From NCBI GenBank assembly GCA_000514715.1, contig AZWL01000042.1:1-39092 (forward strand): DNA of 39,092 nt, read 5' to 3'. This DNA is from Streptomyces sp. CNH099 (GTDB lineage: Bacteria; Actinomycetota; Actinomycetes; Streptomycetales; Streptomycetaceae). The notes beneath the pieces are model-generated. The model was not told the DNA's origin. It searched no databases and saw only the letters and a program-made list of their open reading frames with translations. Below, one piece after another: positions 24,000 to 31,972 of this stretch. The position numbers and the translations under genes are program-made. How positions within the stretch are numbered: the stretch's first letter is position 1; the number at the start of each line of letters is the position of its first letter.

Positions 24000-26591
24000 T
24001 CAGCCGGCCTTCGCCCGGCGGCGTTTGGCGATCGGGTCGGAGTACATGTGCGGCTCGATGTGCTCGTCGAGCGGGATGAGCACCTTCATCGCCCCGATGC
24101 GGCCTTCGAGGTCGCGGTGCAGGCACTCGCCCGCACGCGCGGCGGCCTGGTCGTCCGGAAGATTCAGCGGCGACAGCCCCGAAGTGACCCGCGCGAGGAG
24201 GTCCTCGTCGTCCGGGTCGAGGTCGAGGAAGGCCAGGCCGCGGCGGGCCAGCTCCCGGTCGGTGTGGCGGAAGAGGAACTTGCGGGCGACCAGCCCGCGT
24301 ACGGTGCGGCCGCCGGCCATCTGCTCCGGCCCGATGTCATCGCCGTCGTGGGAGCCGAGGAACGCGCCGGCGCCGTGCTTGCGGCCGTCACGGATGAACT
24401 CCAGTACGAGCGCCAGGCCCTCCGGGGACGCGGTCAGCCACCAGCACTCGTCCCACACCGCCACGCAGAACTCATTGCGGTTGTGGAAGCAGATCCGCCG
24501 GCAGATCGCGGCGATCAGATACATGGCCGCACGGCCGAACAGTTTCTCGTCCTCCAGGTTGTCCAGCCCGGCGGCGAGTTCCTCGCGGGTGGGCAGGGCC
24601 AGCTCGGCGACGCCGAACACCACCGTGTCCGCCCGCGGGATGTCGAGCACCGGGAGGGACTCGTCGAACAGCCCGGCCGCCAGGGTCGTGCCCTTGATCG
24701 ACGTCAGGCGGCGCGCTACGCGGCGGGCACACGGATCGGCATCGGCTCGCCGCTTCAGCTCCGCCAGGAGCTTCGGCAGCGACGGCCCCGGGCCGGCGAG
24801 GACGGTGTCGATGGCCTCGGCGAGCGCGTCGGCCTCCTCCGAGCGGGAGGAGATGCCCAGCAGCAGCGTCAGAAAGCTGCGCGTGCGCAACTTGGCCTCT
24901 TCGCGATCCGGCCGCCCGTCGGCGCCGGTGAACGTCCGCAGCGGATCCAGGGAGAGCTTCGCGGTCTTGTCGATGGTGATGACCTGGGTGGTGCCGGGGC
25001 AGGCGCGGGTGAAGTCGGCCCACTCCTGCCGCGGGGTGCGGTCCACGATCACCGCGCGGCCGCGGGAGCCCGGCACCCCCAGCAGGCGGCCGCCCGCCAG
25101 CACGTCCCACGTCGCGGACTTCATCGCGACGGTCTTGCCGGCGCCGAGCTCGCCGATGAACGCCGCCACCGCGGAGGCGGCCTTGTCCCGCGGGCCCTTG
25201 GCCCAGTCCACCAGCACCGGCCGCACCCCGCCGGTGGTGGCCTGCAGACCATACAGCGGCCCGGTGGCATCACCGAGCCGGGTGTCGGCGAACGGCCCGG
25301 CCATGGCGAAGTCCCGCGCAGTCAGGTACTGCGCGAAGGACGCCATCACCCGCGGCGTACGGGCGCCGGGCAGCATCCCGTACCACAGCGCCTCCTGCTC
25401 GCCGCGCGGCCGGATCAGCTGGTACTCGCCCTTGGCGAACTCACCCGCCAGGACCTGGGCGCGCTCCTCGGCCTCGACCGGGGTGGCACCCCAGGTGCAC
25501 AAGGCGACCATGGCGCGCACCTCCACCTCGGTGGCCGACGTCGACAGCTGCGCCCGGTAGTCGTCCAGCGCCGTGGTGGCCTGCTCCAGCGCGGCCGGCG
25601 GCCCCGCGGGCTCGCCCTCGTATTCGGAGTACTGGTTGGCCAGCTCCCGCGCCTGCCGCCTGGACTTCGCCTCGGCCACGGAGCCGTCGACGACCTGCAG
25701 CCGGGCCACCCAGTCGACGGGGAAGTCGAAGGCGTCCAGCGACGCCAGGTACTCGGATCCCGGGAACCGGAAGGACTCCGGCATCTCCGCCAGGGCCAGC
25801 AGCGCCTGATAAGAAGCACCGTGCTCGGTGACCGACTGCAGCCACCGGCGGTCGAACGGCCCCCACCCGCCCGCCCGCTCCTCCTGCCCGTCGTCGGACT
25901 CCCCGGCGGCCGGCAGGCCGCCCTCGGCGAGGACCACCTGACCGAACGCGGCCGCGCCCCGGCCCCGGCCGCGCCGGCGCTGCGGGGCGTCGGGCAGGAA
26001 CGGATCAGCCACCCCGCGGCGCGCCGCATGCCCGTAGATCCACAGGATCTCCGCCTCGAACGCGGGCCGCAGCCCCACCCCGGACGGCCAGGCCGCCGCG
26101 ATCCGCTCCGCCTGCTCCAGGCGCCGCAGCTCCTCGCGGGCGGAGACCGGCCCAGGCAGCAGCCCCAGCGCCAGGGCAACCTCCGCGCGGGCCGCCGCGG
26201 CCGCGTCCCTGATCGCTTCCTTGCGGGAGACCGGCAGCGGCACGGCCAGCCAGTCGGTACGGCCGGACAGCGGCAGCGACGTGCTCTGCAGGGCGTCGAG
26301 CTGGTCCAGCACCCGCTCGACCATCGCCGCGTAGCGCGGGCTCGCGTCCACGTCGATGCCGGCGGTCATCTGCTCGGCCACGGTGACCGGGTCGACCTGC
26401 GGGCACAAGCTGAGCAGCATCGCCTCCCCACGCAGCTGCTTGACCAACCCCTCCAGCGCAGCCAGCCGACTCAGCTTCGCGGTGCGCGACATGTGCGCCT
26501 GCCCGCTGCCCTCGACCCGCCACAGCGCCCACACGCTGCCCTGCGTGGTGAAGATGACGTTGCCGGCCAGGTGCCGGATCGGGATCCGCAT
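24000..26591 (-). CDS. virB4: VirB4-family T4SS ATPase
   Basis: 863 aa. The energising ATPase of the secretion channel. Walker A is GELGAGKT (480-487). Walker B is the strand FCVAVWDECWWLT (708-720) with D714 and E715. Further conserved segments are RSFLTLLLGISSRSEE (571-586) and FIRDGRKHGAGAFLGSHD. The N-terminal half is the divergent VirB4 domain. A linker at about 200-245 is Arg/Gly-rich. ATG 26591 has GAGGGG 6 nt upstream. It lies 3 bp after the TcpE-like gene and before the VirB6-like gene, the order typical of Gram-positive T4SS (TcpE, VirB4, VirB6, hydrolase). Motifs are intact. Confidence 0.92.
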   Translation of the reverse strand: MRIPIRHLAGNVIFTTQGSVWALWRVEGSGQAHMSRTAKLSRLAALEGLVKQLRGEAMLLSLCPQVDPVTVAEQMTAGIDVDASPRYAAMVERVLDQLDALQSTSLPLSGRTDWLAVPLPVSRKEAIRDAAAAARAEVALALGLLPGPVSAREELRRLEQAERIAAAWPSGVGLRPAFEAEILWIYGHAARRGVADPFLPDAPQRRRGRGRGAAAFGQVVLAEGGLPAAGESDDGQEERAGGWGPFDRRWLQSVTEHGASYQALLALAEMPESFRFPGSEYLASLDAFDFPVDWVARLQVVDGSVAEAKSRRQARELANQYSEYEGEPAGPPAALEQATTALDDYRAQLSTSATEVEVRAMVALCTWGATPVEAEERAQVLAGEFAKGEYQLIRPRGEQEALWYGMLPGARTPRVMASFAQYLTARDFAMAGPFADTRLGDATGPLYGLQATTGGVRPVLVDWAKGPRDKAASAVAAFIGELGAGKTVAMKSATWDVLAGGRLLGVPGSRGRAVIVDRTPRQEWADFTRACPGTTQVITIDKTAKLSLDPLRTFTGADGRPDREEAKLRTRSFLTLLLGISSRSEEADALAEAIDTVLAGPGPSLPKLLAELKRRADADPCARRVARRLTSIKGTTLAAGLFDESLPVLDIPRADTVVFGVAELALPTREELAAGLDNLEDEKLFGRAAMYLIAAICRRICFHNRNEFCVAVWDECWWLTASPEGLALVLEFIRDGRKHGAGAFLGSHDGDDIGPEQMAGGRTVRGLVARKFLFRHTDRELARRGLAFLDLDPDDEDLLARVTSGLSPLNLPDDQAAARAGECLHRDLEGRIGAMKVLIPLDEHIEPHMYSDPIAKRRRAKAG

Positions 26592-26594
26592 CTT

Positions 26595-27227
26595 CTACCC
26601 CTCCCTCCCCGACCGGCCGCGGGCGAGCAGCAACTCGGCACCGGACAGCACCCGCGGCCCACCCGCCGCAGCCGGCGGGGGCACGGCCGGCACCGCCTGA
26701 CCCCGCGGGCCGACCGCGGCCCGTGGGGTCACGTGAGGGCGCCCCAGCCGCGCCGCCGCCGCACCTCCTGCCGCGTCCGTGGCCGGCGGGACGCCGTCGT
26801 CGAGCGGCCGCTGGTGCAGCGTGCAGGACCCGGCCAACGGCCGCGGCCGGCCCAGGGATCTCAACGGGCGGCCACCCAGCCGCCCGTTGCGCGGAGAGAA
26901 GGCCAGCCCGAGCAGACTGCCGGCCACCGCCAGCGGCGAGCGGCCGTCGACGTGGATGCGCTGCACCACCAGCGCAGCCACCAGCGGAAGACCCAACAGG
27001 ACCACATAGTTGATCAGCCCGAAGCGGCCCCAAGTGCCGCGGGTGAGGAGCAGCAGCACAAAGCCGCCGATGAACACCCCCAGCTGCACCCGGGTGTACG
27101 GGCCGCCCCACAACCGGCCCCCGCCGGGGAGTTTCCCGATCACCACCGGGAACGTCCGCGCCCGCGTGTAGCACCGCCCGATGAGCTCGCCGCCGTCGAC
27201 CGCCGCCGCGGCGTCGACGGCGCTCAC
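26595..27227 (-). CDS. TcpE-like conjugal transfer membrane protein
   Basis: 210 aa. Residues 17-45 are basic, two membrane helices lie at about 46-64 and 70-90, then VQRIHVDGRSPLAVAGSLLGL, typical of TcpE/PrgI-like proteins, and a Pro/Arg/Ala-rich C-terminal tail of about 100 residues. It sits between the TcpC-like and VirB4 genes as tcpE does in clostridial and actinomycete conjugation loci. GTG 27227 overlaps the upstream stop (GTGA). Confidence 0.78.
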   Translation of the reverse strand: MSAVDAAAAVDGGELIGRCYTRARTFPVVIGKLPGGGRLWGGPYTRVQLGVFIGGFVLLLLTRGTWGRFGLINYVVLLGLPLVAALVVQRIHVDGRSPLAVAGSLLGLAFSPRNGRLGGRPLRSLGRPRPLAGSCTLHQRPLDDGVPPATDAAGGAAAARLGRPHVTPRAAVGPRGQAVPAVPPPAAAGGPRVLSGAELLLARGRSGREG

Positions 27228-27514
27228 AGGTCACCGCCGGGGACACGGGGTGCGACCGCGGCCGCCTTCGGGTCGGACAGCTCCTCGTCAACGTCGTTGC
27301 GTAGGTCTTCGATATCGAGAACGAACCACCAGATCAACACTCCGGCGCAGCCAGCGACGAACGCGGCCATCGCCGACTTCGTCTTCGACCAGGTCAGGAT
27401 GATGAAGAAGATCACCATCACCGGGAGGACGTAGATCTTCATCACCTCCTGCAGATTCAGCGACAGTGCCTTGAGATCGGAGATGGTGATGGCCATCACG
27501 ACCGGGTCGGTCAT
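27224..27514 (-). CDS. Small two-helix membrane protein of the T4SS
   Basis: 96 aa. Two hydrophobic helices at about 26-42 and 47-66 with a short KTKS turn between, then an acidic tail (DIEDLRNDVDEELSD). Size and topology resemble VirB2/TcpD-type small T4SS proteins but no family can be named from sequence alone. ATG 27514 has GGAGAAG upstream and overlaps the TcpC-like stop (ATGA); its own stop overlaps the TcpE-like start. Confidence 0.72.
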   Translation of the reverse strand: MTDPVVMAITISDLKALSLNLQEVMKIYVLPVMVIFFIILTWSKTKSAMAAFVAGCAGVLIWWFVLDIEDLRNDVDEELSDPKAAAVAPRVPGGDL

Positions 27515-28557
27515 GGCTCTTCTCCTTGCGTAGTCCCGTCATCGGCGGTGCGTGGCAGGGCGGGAGCGTCGGCGATGGACGCCACCTCCCAGCGCCCGTC
27601 ACGGGCGCGTACCGTCACCGCGTAGGTCATCGGCCTCCATGCCTGCGAGCCGGCCGGCGCCGCCTCGGCCTCCAGATCCACCAGCAGCCGCAGCCGTGCC
27701 CCGTCGGCCGCCGCGGGCCACTGCCCGTCACCCCCCTCGGCCTCCTGGCCGTGCTGGGCGAGCTGGGTGAGCCGCACCTGCCCGTACGGCGCCGGCGTCA
27801 CCGCCGGGATGGCTGCCCCAGGGGAGAGGTAGCGGTCCACCTCCCCGCCGCCGGCCAGCAGCGCCGTGAAGAACGCGGTCAGGGTGTCGGCGACCGGATC
27901 GCCCGCGCTCGGCGCCAGCGGCGAGCCGTAATCCAGCCCCACCTCCCCGCCACCGGGCGCGGGCGGCGCGGCGGTCTCGGCAGGAAGCGACGTCGCCACG
28001 TAGCCGCCGCGGCCGCCGTCGGCGGCCCGCACCGCGACCGTGAAGAACCGAAGCCCATCCCCCGCGGTCCCCTCCTCGTCGGCTTCGGCCTCCTCGGTGC
28101 CGGCCATACGGACAGCGACGGTCACCGACCAGTACCGCTCCCCGGCCGGCTCAACCTCCACAGCCGCCAGCCGCTCGACCGCCACCTGGCCGCCGCCGGT
28201 GAACACCAGATCCGCCGCTGGCGGCCAGAACGCCGCCACCTCCCCCTCGCTGAGGTAGGCGGACACGTACAGCTCGGCGAACCCCGCCGGACCCGCCTCA
28301 TCATGCTGGGCGTGCACCGGCCGCGGCCCGCCGAGCTGGCGCGCGGACGCGGGCGCAGAATCCCGCATCCACGCCCCCACCGCGAGCACCGGCGAGCACA
28401 CCAACAGCGCCCAGGCTCCCCACCGCAAGACCGTGGTCAGGCTGCCGCGAGCGCCGGTCGACCACCCACCCGCCTCCTGCGCCTCCCACTCCTGTGCGAC
28501 CGACCAGTCCGGGTCGTACGCCAGATCATCAGCGGACCCGTGCTTGCGCCATCTCAT
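27511..28557 (-). CDS. TcpC/VirB8-like conjugal transfer protein
   Basis: 348 aa. A cytoplasmic N-terminus of about 40 residues, one membrane helix (about 42-63), then two extracytoplasmic NTF2-like domains (about 85-195 and 215-335), as in the TcpC family, which is structurally related to VirB8. The first includes AELYVSAYLSEGEVAAFWPP, the second ADTLTAFFTALLAGGGEVDRYLSP. These proteins assemble the core of the Gram-positive transfer channel. The start overlaps the upstream stop (ATGA). Confidence 0.85.
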   Translation of the reverse strand: MRWRKHGSADDLAYDPDWSVAQEWEAQEAGGWSTGARGSLTTVLRWGAWALLVCSPVLAVGAWMRDSAPASARQLGGPRPVHAQHDEAGPAGFAELYVSAYLSEGEVAAFWPPAADLVFTGGGQVAVERLAAVEVEPAGERYWSVTVAVRMAGTEEAEADEEGTAGDGLRFFTVAVRAADGGRGGYVATSLPAETAAPPAPGGGEVGLDYGSPLAPSAGDPVADTLTAFFTALLAGGGEVDRYLSPGAAIPAVTPAPYGQVRLTQLAQHGQEAEGGDGQWPAAADGARLRLLVDLEAEAAPAGSQAWRPMTYAVTVRARDGRWEVASIADAPALPRTADDGTTQGEEP

Positions 28558-28850
28558 GGCAGCTCCCGCGGCTCGTCACCCGCGCAGGCCTCATCGGACG
28601 CAGCGGGCTCCACAGCCAGTTCGGCGATGCGCGCGCGCAGCACCGGCTCCGGCTGCCCCAGCACCCGCGCCGCGGCCTGCTCTGCCTCGCCGTGCTCCGC
28701 CAGAAAGGTCTTCAGCTCGGTGCGAGTCGACGCCGCGAACGGATGCGTCACCAGCAACGTCGCCAGATACGTCGCCTGACGGCGCCAAGCCACCAGCAGT
28801 GCCTCGTCGGCGTTCGCCCGCCCAGCGGCGGTGCCCTCTTCCTCCGTCAT
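28554..28850 (-). CDS. Small soluble protein at the head of the T4SS block
   Basis: 98 aa. An alpha-helical, acidic protein (MTEEEGTAAGRANADEAL; WRRQATYLATLLVTHPF; ELKTFLAEHGEAEQAAARVL). No family recognised. ATG 28850 is directly preceded by an in-frame GTG (28853); an AGG-rich stretch lies upstream. It ends in an ATGA overlap with the TcpC-like gene, so it belongs to the transfer operon. GC3 bias is strong. Confidence 0.65.
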   Translation of the reverse strand: MTEEEGTAAGRANADEALLVAWRRQATYLATLLVTHPFAASTRTELKTFLAEHGEAEQAAARVLGQPEPVLRARIAELAVEPAASDEACAGDEPRELP

Positions 28851-28972
28851 CACCTCAACCTGCTCCCCTCGACATCCCGTTGGCGGTCTCCTCCCGCCGT
28901 CACCCCCACCAGGCGCCGCAGCGAGCCGAGATGTGACCGCGGAGAGCGAGAAAACATCGGGAGACCGCGGCC

Positions 28973-29878
28973 TCATGCGGCGGCCAGGTACCGCGGGGCG
29001 GCATCCCGCAACCGGCACACCGCCCGGCTGCGCCGCTTCCGCAACGCGGACGGCGTCCTCCCGGCCCCGGCGGCGGCCACGCGATCGGTCGGCGCCCCGG
29101 CGCGGTAGTACGCGGCCACCGCGCGCGCCTCGTCCTCACCCAGCACCCGCTCCGCCAGAGCCCACAGCAGCAGCTCCAGCACCTCACCGCGGACGCCCGA
29201 CACGACACGCCGGTCCTCGCCACCGTGCAGGCCGACGCGGGCGGCCGCGTCAGCGACGAGCGCCAGCCACGCACACTCCGCCGGGTCGACCGGCGAAGCG
29301 TGCCCCGGCCCTCGGTCCGCGGAGCGGTCGTCGGTCTCGCCCGGCGGCAGGGCCGCGGTCTCCCCAGGCTTGATGCTCTCCCGCTGCAGATCCGCGCTGG
29401 CCCGCTGAAAGACGTCCAGCGCGATGTTCGCCGCGATCCGCGCCGGCCGACGCGCCAGCGGATACCGGCGCACGACCTGAAACAGGCAGGCCACCACGAG
29501 CTGGGAGGTCTCGGCGAAGTCCCCGGCGCCGGCCACCCGCTCCAGCCGGACGGTGGCCCGCACCGCCGCGGGTAGCATCGCCTGGACCACCATCCGCGTC
29601 GCGAGCTGCGCGTCGAGACCGTCACCGCCCGTACGGCGCAGCAACGCCCCCAACCACCGGTCACTGTGCGAGCGGTCCGCGCGCCCGGCAGCGCGGTCCA
29701 CACGCTCAAGGACCTGCAGCACCTCGCTCAGACCGAGGCCACGGTCCCGCTCGGCGAGCACACCCTCCTCGCACAGCCAGTCGGACACCCGCCGCGCCGA
29801 CCGCGGGTCGGCGCACCAGCGCGCCCAGTCGGCGTTCAGCAGGGTGAAGGCGGTCTCGATGGTGCTGACGGGCGTCAC
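28973..29878 (-). CDS. Sigma-factor-like protein, first gene of the T4SS block
   Basis: 301 aa. The middle (about 80-160; LATRMVVQAMLPAAVRATVRL, DFAETSQLVVACLFQVVRRYP, ARIAANIALDV) has the pattern of sigma-70 region 2, and the C-terminus (PSALRKRRSRAVCRLRDA) looks like the recognition helix of region 4. The similarity is partial and I cannot exclude a general HTH protein. GTG 29878 is chosen for AGGAG 8 nt upstream; a GTG at 29893 is the alternative. The 122-bp gap to the next gene contains a long-range inverted repeat (GCGGTCTCC 28883-28891 and GGAGACCGC 28960-28968). Its place at the head of the operon suggests it regulates transfer. Confidence 0.6.
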   Translation of the reverse strand: MTPVSTIETAFTLLNADWARWCADPRSARRVSDWLCEEGVLAERDRGLGLSEVLQVLERVDRAAGRADRSHSDRWLGALLRRTGGDGLDAQLATRMVVQAMLPAAVRATVRLERVAGAGDFAETSQLVVACLFQVVRRYPLARRPARIAANIALDVFQRASADLQRESIKPGETAALPPGETDDRSADRGPGHASPVDPAECAWLALVADAAARVGLHGGEDRRVVSGVRGEVLELLLWALAERVLGEDEARAVAAYYRAGAPTDRVAAAGAGRTPSALRKRRSRAVCRLRDAAPRYLAAA

Positions 29879-30064
29879 AGCAAGGCTCCTCACGGTCAGA
29901 TCGCGTACCGTGGAGCCTCCTCAGCGCCCCTTGCCCGAACGCTCGCCCAATGACCCGAATGCGCAGCTCAGCCGGATGCCCAGCGGTCCCCCGAGGCGGC
30001 GGACAACCGGCGGTCAAGCCCTCCGGGGGGCAGACGGCCCCTGAGCACCCCGGGATCACAAAGC

Positions 30065-30096
30065 AGCGGCCGGCCCTCCGAAAAGGGCCGACCGCT
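30065..30096 (-). terminator. Hairpin terminator after the HTH gene
   Basis: 13-position stem with one mismatch (AGCGGcCGGCCCT at 30065-30077, complement at 30084-30096) around a 6-nt loop, 56 nt past the stop of the leftward HTH gene. No U-tract, as usual in Streptomyces. It separates this gene from the T4SS block; no convincing promoter for 29878 was recognised in the remaining 29879-30064. Confidence 0.75.
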
Positions 30097-30151
30097 GAAC
30101 GCGCCGTCCAACGCCCGCAGGACGGCTGCCCTCCCTGGGCAGATCGTTCGG

Positions 30152-30772
30152 TCAGGACTTCCCCTCCAGCTGCCGCAGGAGCCGGCGCGCGCTGTCGGGG
30201 TGGACGCCGAGCTCACCGGCGAGCTCGGCGACGGACAACTCGCGGCCCTGGGTGCGCGCCGCGTCCCGCAGCGCCGCAACCTGTTGCTGCCGGGCGGTCA
30301 GGCCGACGGTGGGGGAGGGCCCGGGCTTGGCCCGCGAGGCCTCCTCGTGCCTGCGGTGCCAGGCCAGAACCTCTGGCCAGTCCCGCAGGCCGTCCTCCCC
30401 CGCCGGGGGATAAGGGGCCTCGCTGCCGGGCGGGTGCTTGCGGATGTGGTGGTGTACCGCGGAACGGTTGCGTAGCCCGAGCCGCTCGGCGATCTCGTCG
30501 GTCGACACCCGGTCCCGCCGCTCATCGCTGAGCTCGGAAGCGCGGAGCTGCACCCCGACCTCATGCGTTCGGCACCAGTCGGCCACCGGGTCCCGATCGA
30601 ACTCCTTCGCGCCGCGCGTACCGGTACCCACTGTGGGCGGGAAATCCGGCCGCGCCACCCAGAACTTGCGGACGTACGCCACCGTACGACCGGTCGCTCC
30701 GGCCACCTGCGCCACCGTGACGCGCGCCGGCAGCGCGCGCAGCCGCTCCTGCAGCAGCTCTCGGGTATCCAT
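30152..30772 (-). CDS. Multi-HTH DNA-binding protein
   Basis: 206 aa. Three helix-turn-helix-like segments: about 17-40 (VTVAQVAGATGRTVAYVRKFW), about 90-115 (VSTDEIAERLGLRNRSAVHHHIRKHP) and about 180-206 (LSVAELAGELGVHPDSARRLLRQL). No catalytic motif. ATG 30772 has GAGGA 8 nt upstream; the ATG at 30781 has no usable spacing, and longer extension to 31018 runs through a cruciform and is rejected. A repressor or a DNA-binding protein acting on the repeat-rich region just upstream is plausible, including a role in replication control. Confidence 0.75.
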   Translation of the reverse strand: MDTRELLQERLRALPARVTVAQVAGATGRTVAYVRKFWVARPDFPPTVGTGTRGAKEFDRDPVADWCRTHEVGVQLRASELSDERRDRVSTDEIAERLGLRNRSAVHHHIRKHPPGSEAPYPPAGEDGLRDWPEVLAWHRRHEEASRAKPGPSPTVGLTARQQQVAALRDAARTQGRELSVAELAGELGVHPDSARRLLRQLEGKS

Positions 30773-30862
30773 GAAGCACATCCTCACCAGGTCCAGGTCA
30801 CTACACTCGAACGCGCGAGGTTCTTCGGGCGTCCCTTTCGCCCAGGGTTCTGGCCTCGCCCC

Positions 30863-30914
30863 TACGGCCGGCGGCATCTGCCCGGGCGCCCAGCGCCCGT
30901 TGCCGCCGGCCGTA
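30863..30914. repeat. 52-nt cruciform: 14-bp perfect arms with inner hairpin
   Basis: TACGGCCGGCGGCA (30863-30876) pairs perfectly with 30901-30914. Inside, GGGCGC (30884-30889) pairs with GCGCCC (30893-30898). It lies 91 nt upstream of the HTH gene start, so it would be in its leader if transcription starts in the AT-rich stretch at about 30970. It could be an attenuator, a bidirectional terminator, or a protein-binding cruciform. Confidence 0.8.
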
Positions 30915-30958
30915 CACCCCATACGGAGTTCACCTCCCGACAGGAGACCGGAACCAAC

Positions 30959-30984
30959 CCTGTCGACAGGTAATAATCTATACC
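30959..30984. promoter_or_regulatory. Palindrome CCTGTCGACAGG next to an AT-rich run
   Basis: A perfect 12-bp palindrome (30959-30970) is followed by TAATAATCTATACC (30971-30984), the most AT-rich stretch for hundreds of bases. On the leftward strand TATAGA (30977-30982) could be a -10 box, but no good -35 is seen. An operator or a DNA-unwinding element is equally possible. Confidence 0.45.
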
Positions 30985-31468
30985 AGGAGGGTGGGCGGGG
31001 AAGTCCGGCCAACCCCACCGCACGTCACCCCGCCGCGATGCATGGCCGGAACTGCCGGACGGCACCCGGTCGTCGCGCAGATGCTCACCTGGGCACGGCA
31101 AGCCGACGGCCGAGGTGGGCTCTCCTGTGGGCGAGGATCAAGGACGAGCTGACCGCCGAGCCCTACCCGGTACGCCGACCGCTCCGCACCGCCTCCTCGA
31201 CGCCGTTGACAGCATCGACGGCCGAGCCGCACTATGACCGCCGCCTGCCGCTCTCCGGCCAGAGAGACCGGCCGGAGGCGGGGCCGCGCTGGGTGGAGCA
31301 GCGGTTGCGGCGCGGCGAGAGTTCCGCTGAGTTCGACTGAGCCCATCCATCGCGCGGGTTGCTGGGTATCCGGCAGACGACGACGCCGTCTCGACTGTCC
31401 ATGCACAGACGTTGCTTGCTGGGGTGAGCCGCGAGATGCCCAGCCTGCGAAGCCACCCGCCTTCTGGA

Positions 31469-31552
31469 GTTTCCCTAATAGTTTCCCCACGGGTTTCGTG
31501 ATGCGTTTCCCCATGAGTTTCCCGGCCGCTTTCCCCGTGGGTTTCGTGCACA
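31469..31552. repeat. Seven 12-bp tandem repeats beginning (G)TTTC
   Basis: Units begin at exactly 12-bp steps: 31469, 31481, 31493, 31505, 31517, 31529 and 31541. Each starts GTTTC (one starts CTTTC), mostly GTTTCCCC, followed by a variable half such as ACGG or ATGA. On the opposite strand the unit is about GAAAC with CCATGGG-like filler. The 12-bp step is near one helical turn, so bound proteins would line up on one face. No spacers as in CRISPR. Confidence 0.85.
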
Positions 31553-31610
31553 TGCGGCGCTGGCTACCGTTTCCGCAGGTGACGCACAATGGTCAAGCCT
31601 TCCGCGCCCT

Positions 31611-31762
31611 CTGACACCTCTGTCTGTGTGTCAGCAGCGGTTACTCTCCTTCCGGGGGCGCCGCTGGGGAGCAGCCAGTCCCACGGCTTCCGTTGCGGAA
31701 GTCCCACCTCTCTTCTTTTATCCGAATCACCAGGCAAGTCCGCGGCCGGCTCAGAACCGGCC
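31611..31762. repeat. Cluster of three short stem-loops
   Basis: CTGACAC/GTGTCAG with a 10-nt loop (31611-31634), CTTCCG/CGGAAG with a 3-nt loop (31687-31701) and GGCCGG/CCGGCC with a 7-nt loop (31744-31762). They lie between the 12-bp repeat array and the DUF932 promoter. The last could act as a terminator insulating the promoter. Confidence 0.5.
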
Positions 31763-31832
31763 CCGGGGGCCAGGGAGCGCGCGCCCACTCAGGTTCGATC
31801 ACAGAAAATGCCCTCTGACCTGCACAGATGAG

Positions 31833-31861
31833 TTGACTTGCCTGGGCTCTTGGTGTAAATT
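31833..31861 (+). promoter_or_regulatory. Sigma-70-type promoter for the DUF932 gene
   Basis: -35 TTGACT (31833-31838), 17-bp spacer, -10 TAAATT (31856-31861). This is close to the vegetative (HrdB) consensus and rare in such GC-rich DNA. Predicted start about 31868, leaving a leader of roughly 105 nt before the ATG at 31973. Confidence 0.8.
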
Positions 31862-31919
31862 ATCCAGTGTCGGAACAGGGAGGCAGACCCCACCCGGCAA
31901 ACCGCGAACTGCACGGGAC

Positions 31920-31956
31920 GGCAGACCCGCAGATGCGGTGACAGAACCCATCCACA
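31920..31956 (+). promoter_or_regulatory. Conserved leader element, copy 1
   Basis: GGCAGACCCGCAG (31920-31932) and AGAACCCATCCACA (31943-31956), which recur 53-54 nt before the next gene. The second part contains CCATCCACA, which fits the Streptomyces DnaA-box pattern YYRTCCACA. The role is unknown; a shared post-transcriptional or protein-binding element is likely. Confidence 0.65.
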
Positions 31957-31972
31957 AGAGAGGGACAACACC

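Larger units (their letters stand above)
30773..31832. other. 1.06-kb gene-free control region between divergent genes
   Basis: Between the leftward HTH gene and the rightward DUF932 promoter I find no credible gene. Leftward frames at 31589-30978 and 31551-31138 are open mainly because of the 12-bp repeat array. It contains a 52-nt cruciform, an AT-rich palindrome, the tandem array and three smaller stem-loops (31611-31634, 31687-31701, 31744-31762). The density of structure makes it a candidate origin of replication or transfer. Confidence 0.55.

Noticed and set aside
24048..27434. Rightward 1128-aa open frame opposite virB4
   Set aside because: It is the complement of a GC3-biased gene set. 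The leftward strand has complete VirB4 and TcpE-like motifs.
31469..31552. CRISPR array
   Set aside because: Units are 12 bp with no spacers of constant length, and no cas genes are present.
30978..31589. Leftward frames with GK-x-x or ET-x-x peptide repeats
   Set aside because: The peptide repeats are a by-product of the 12-bp DNA array. The frames lack ribosome binding sites and run through the cruciform-side control region.
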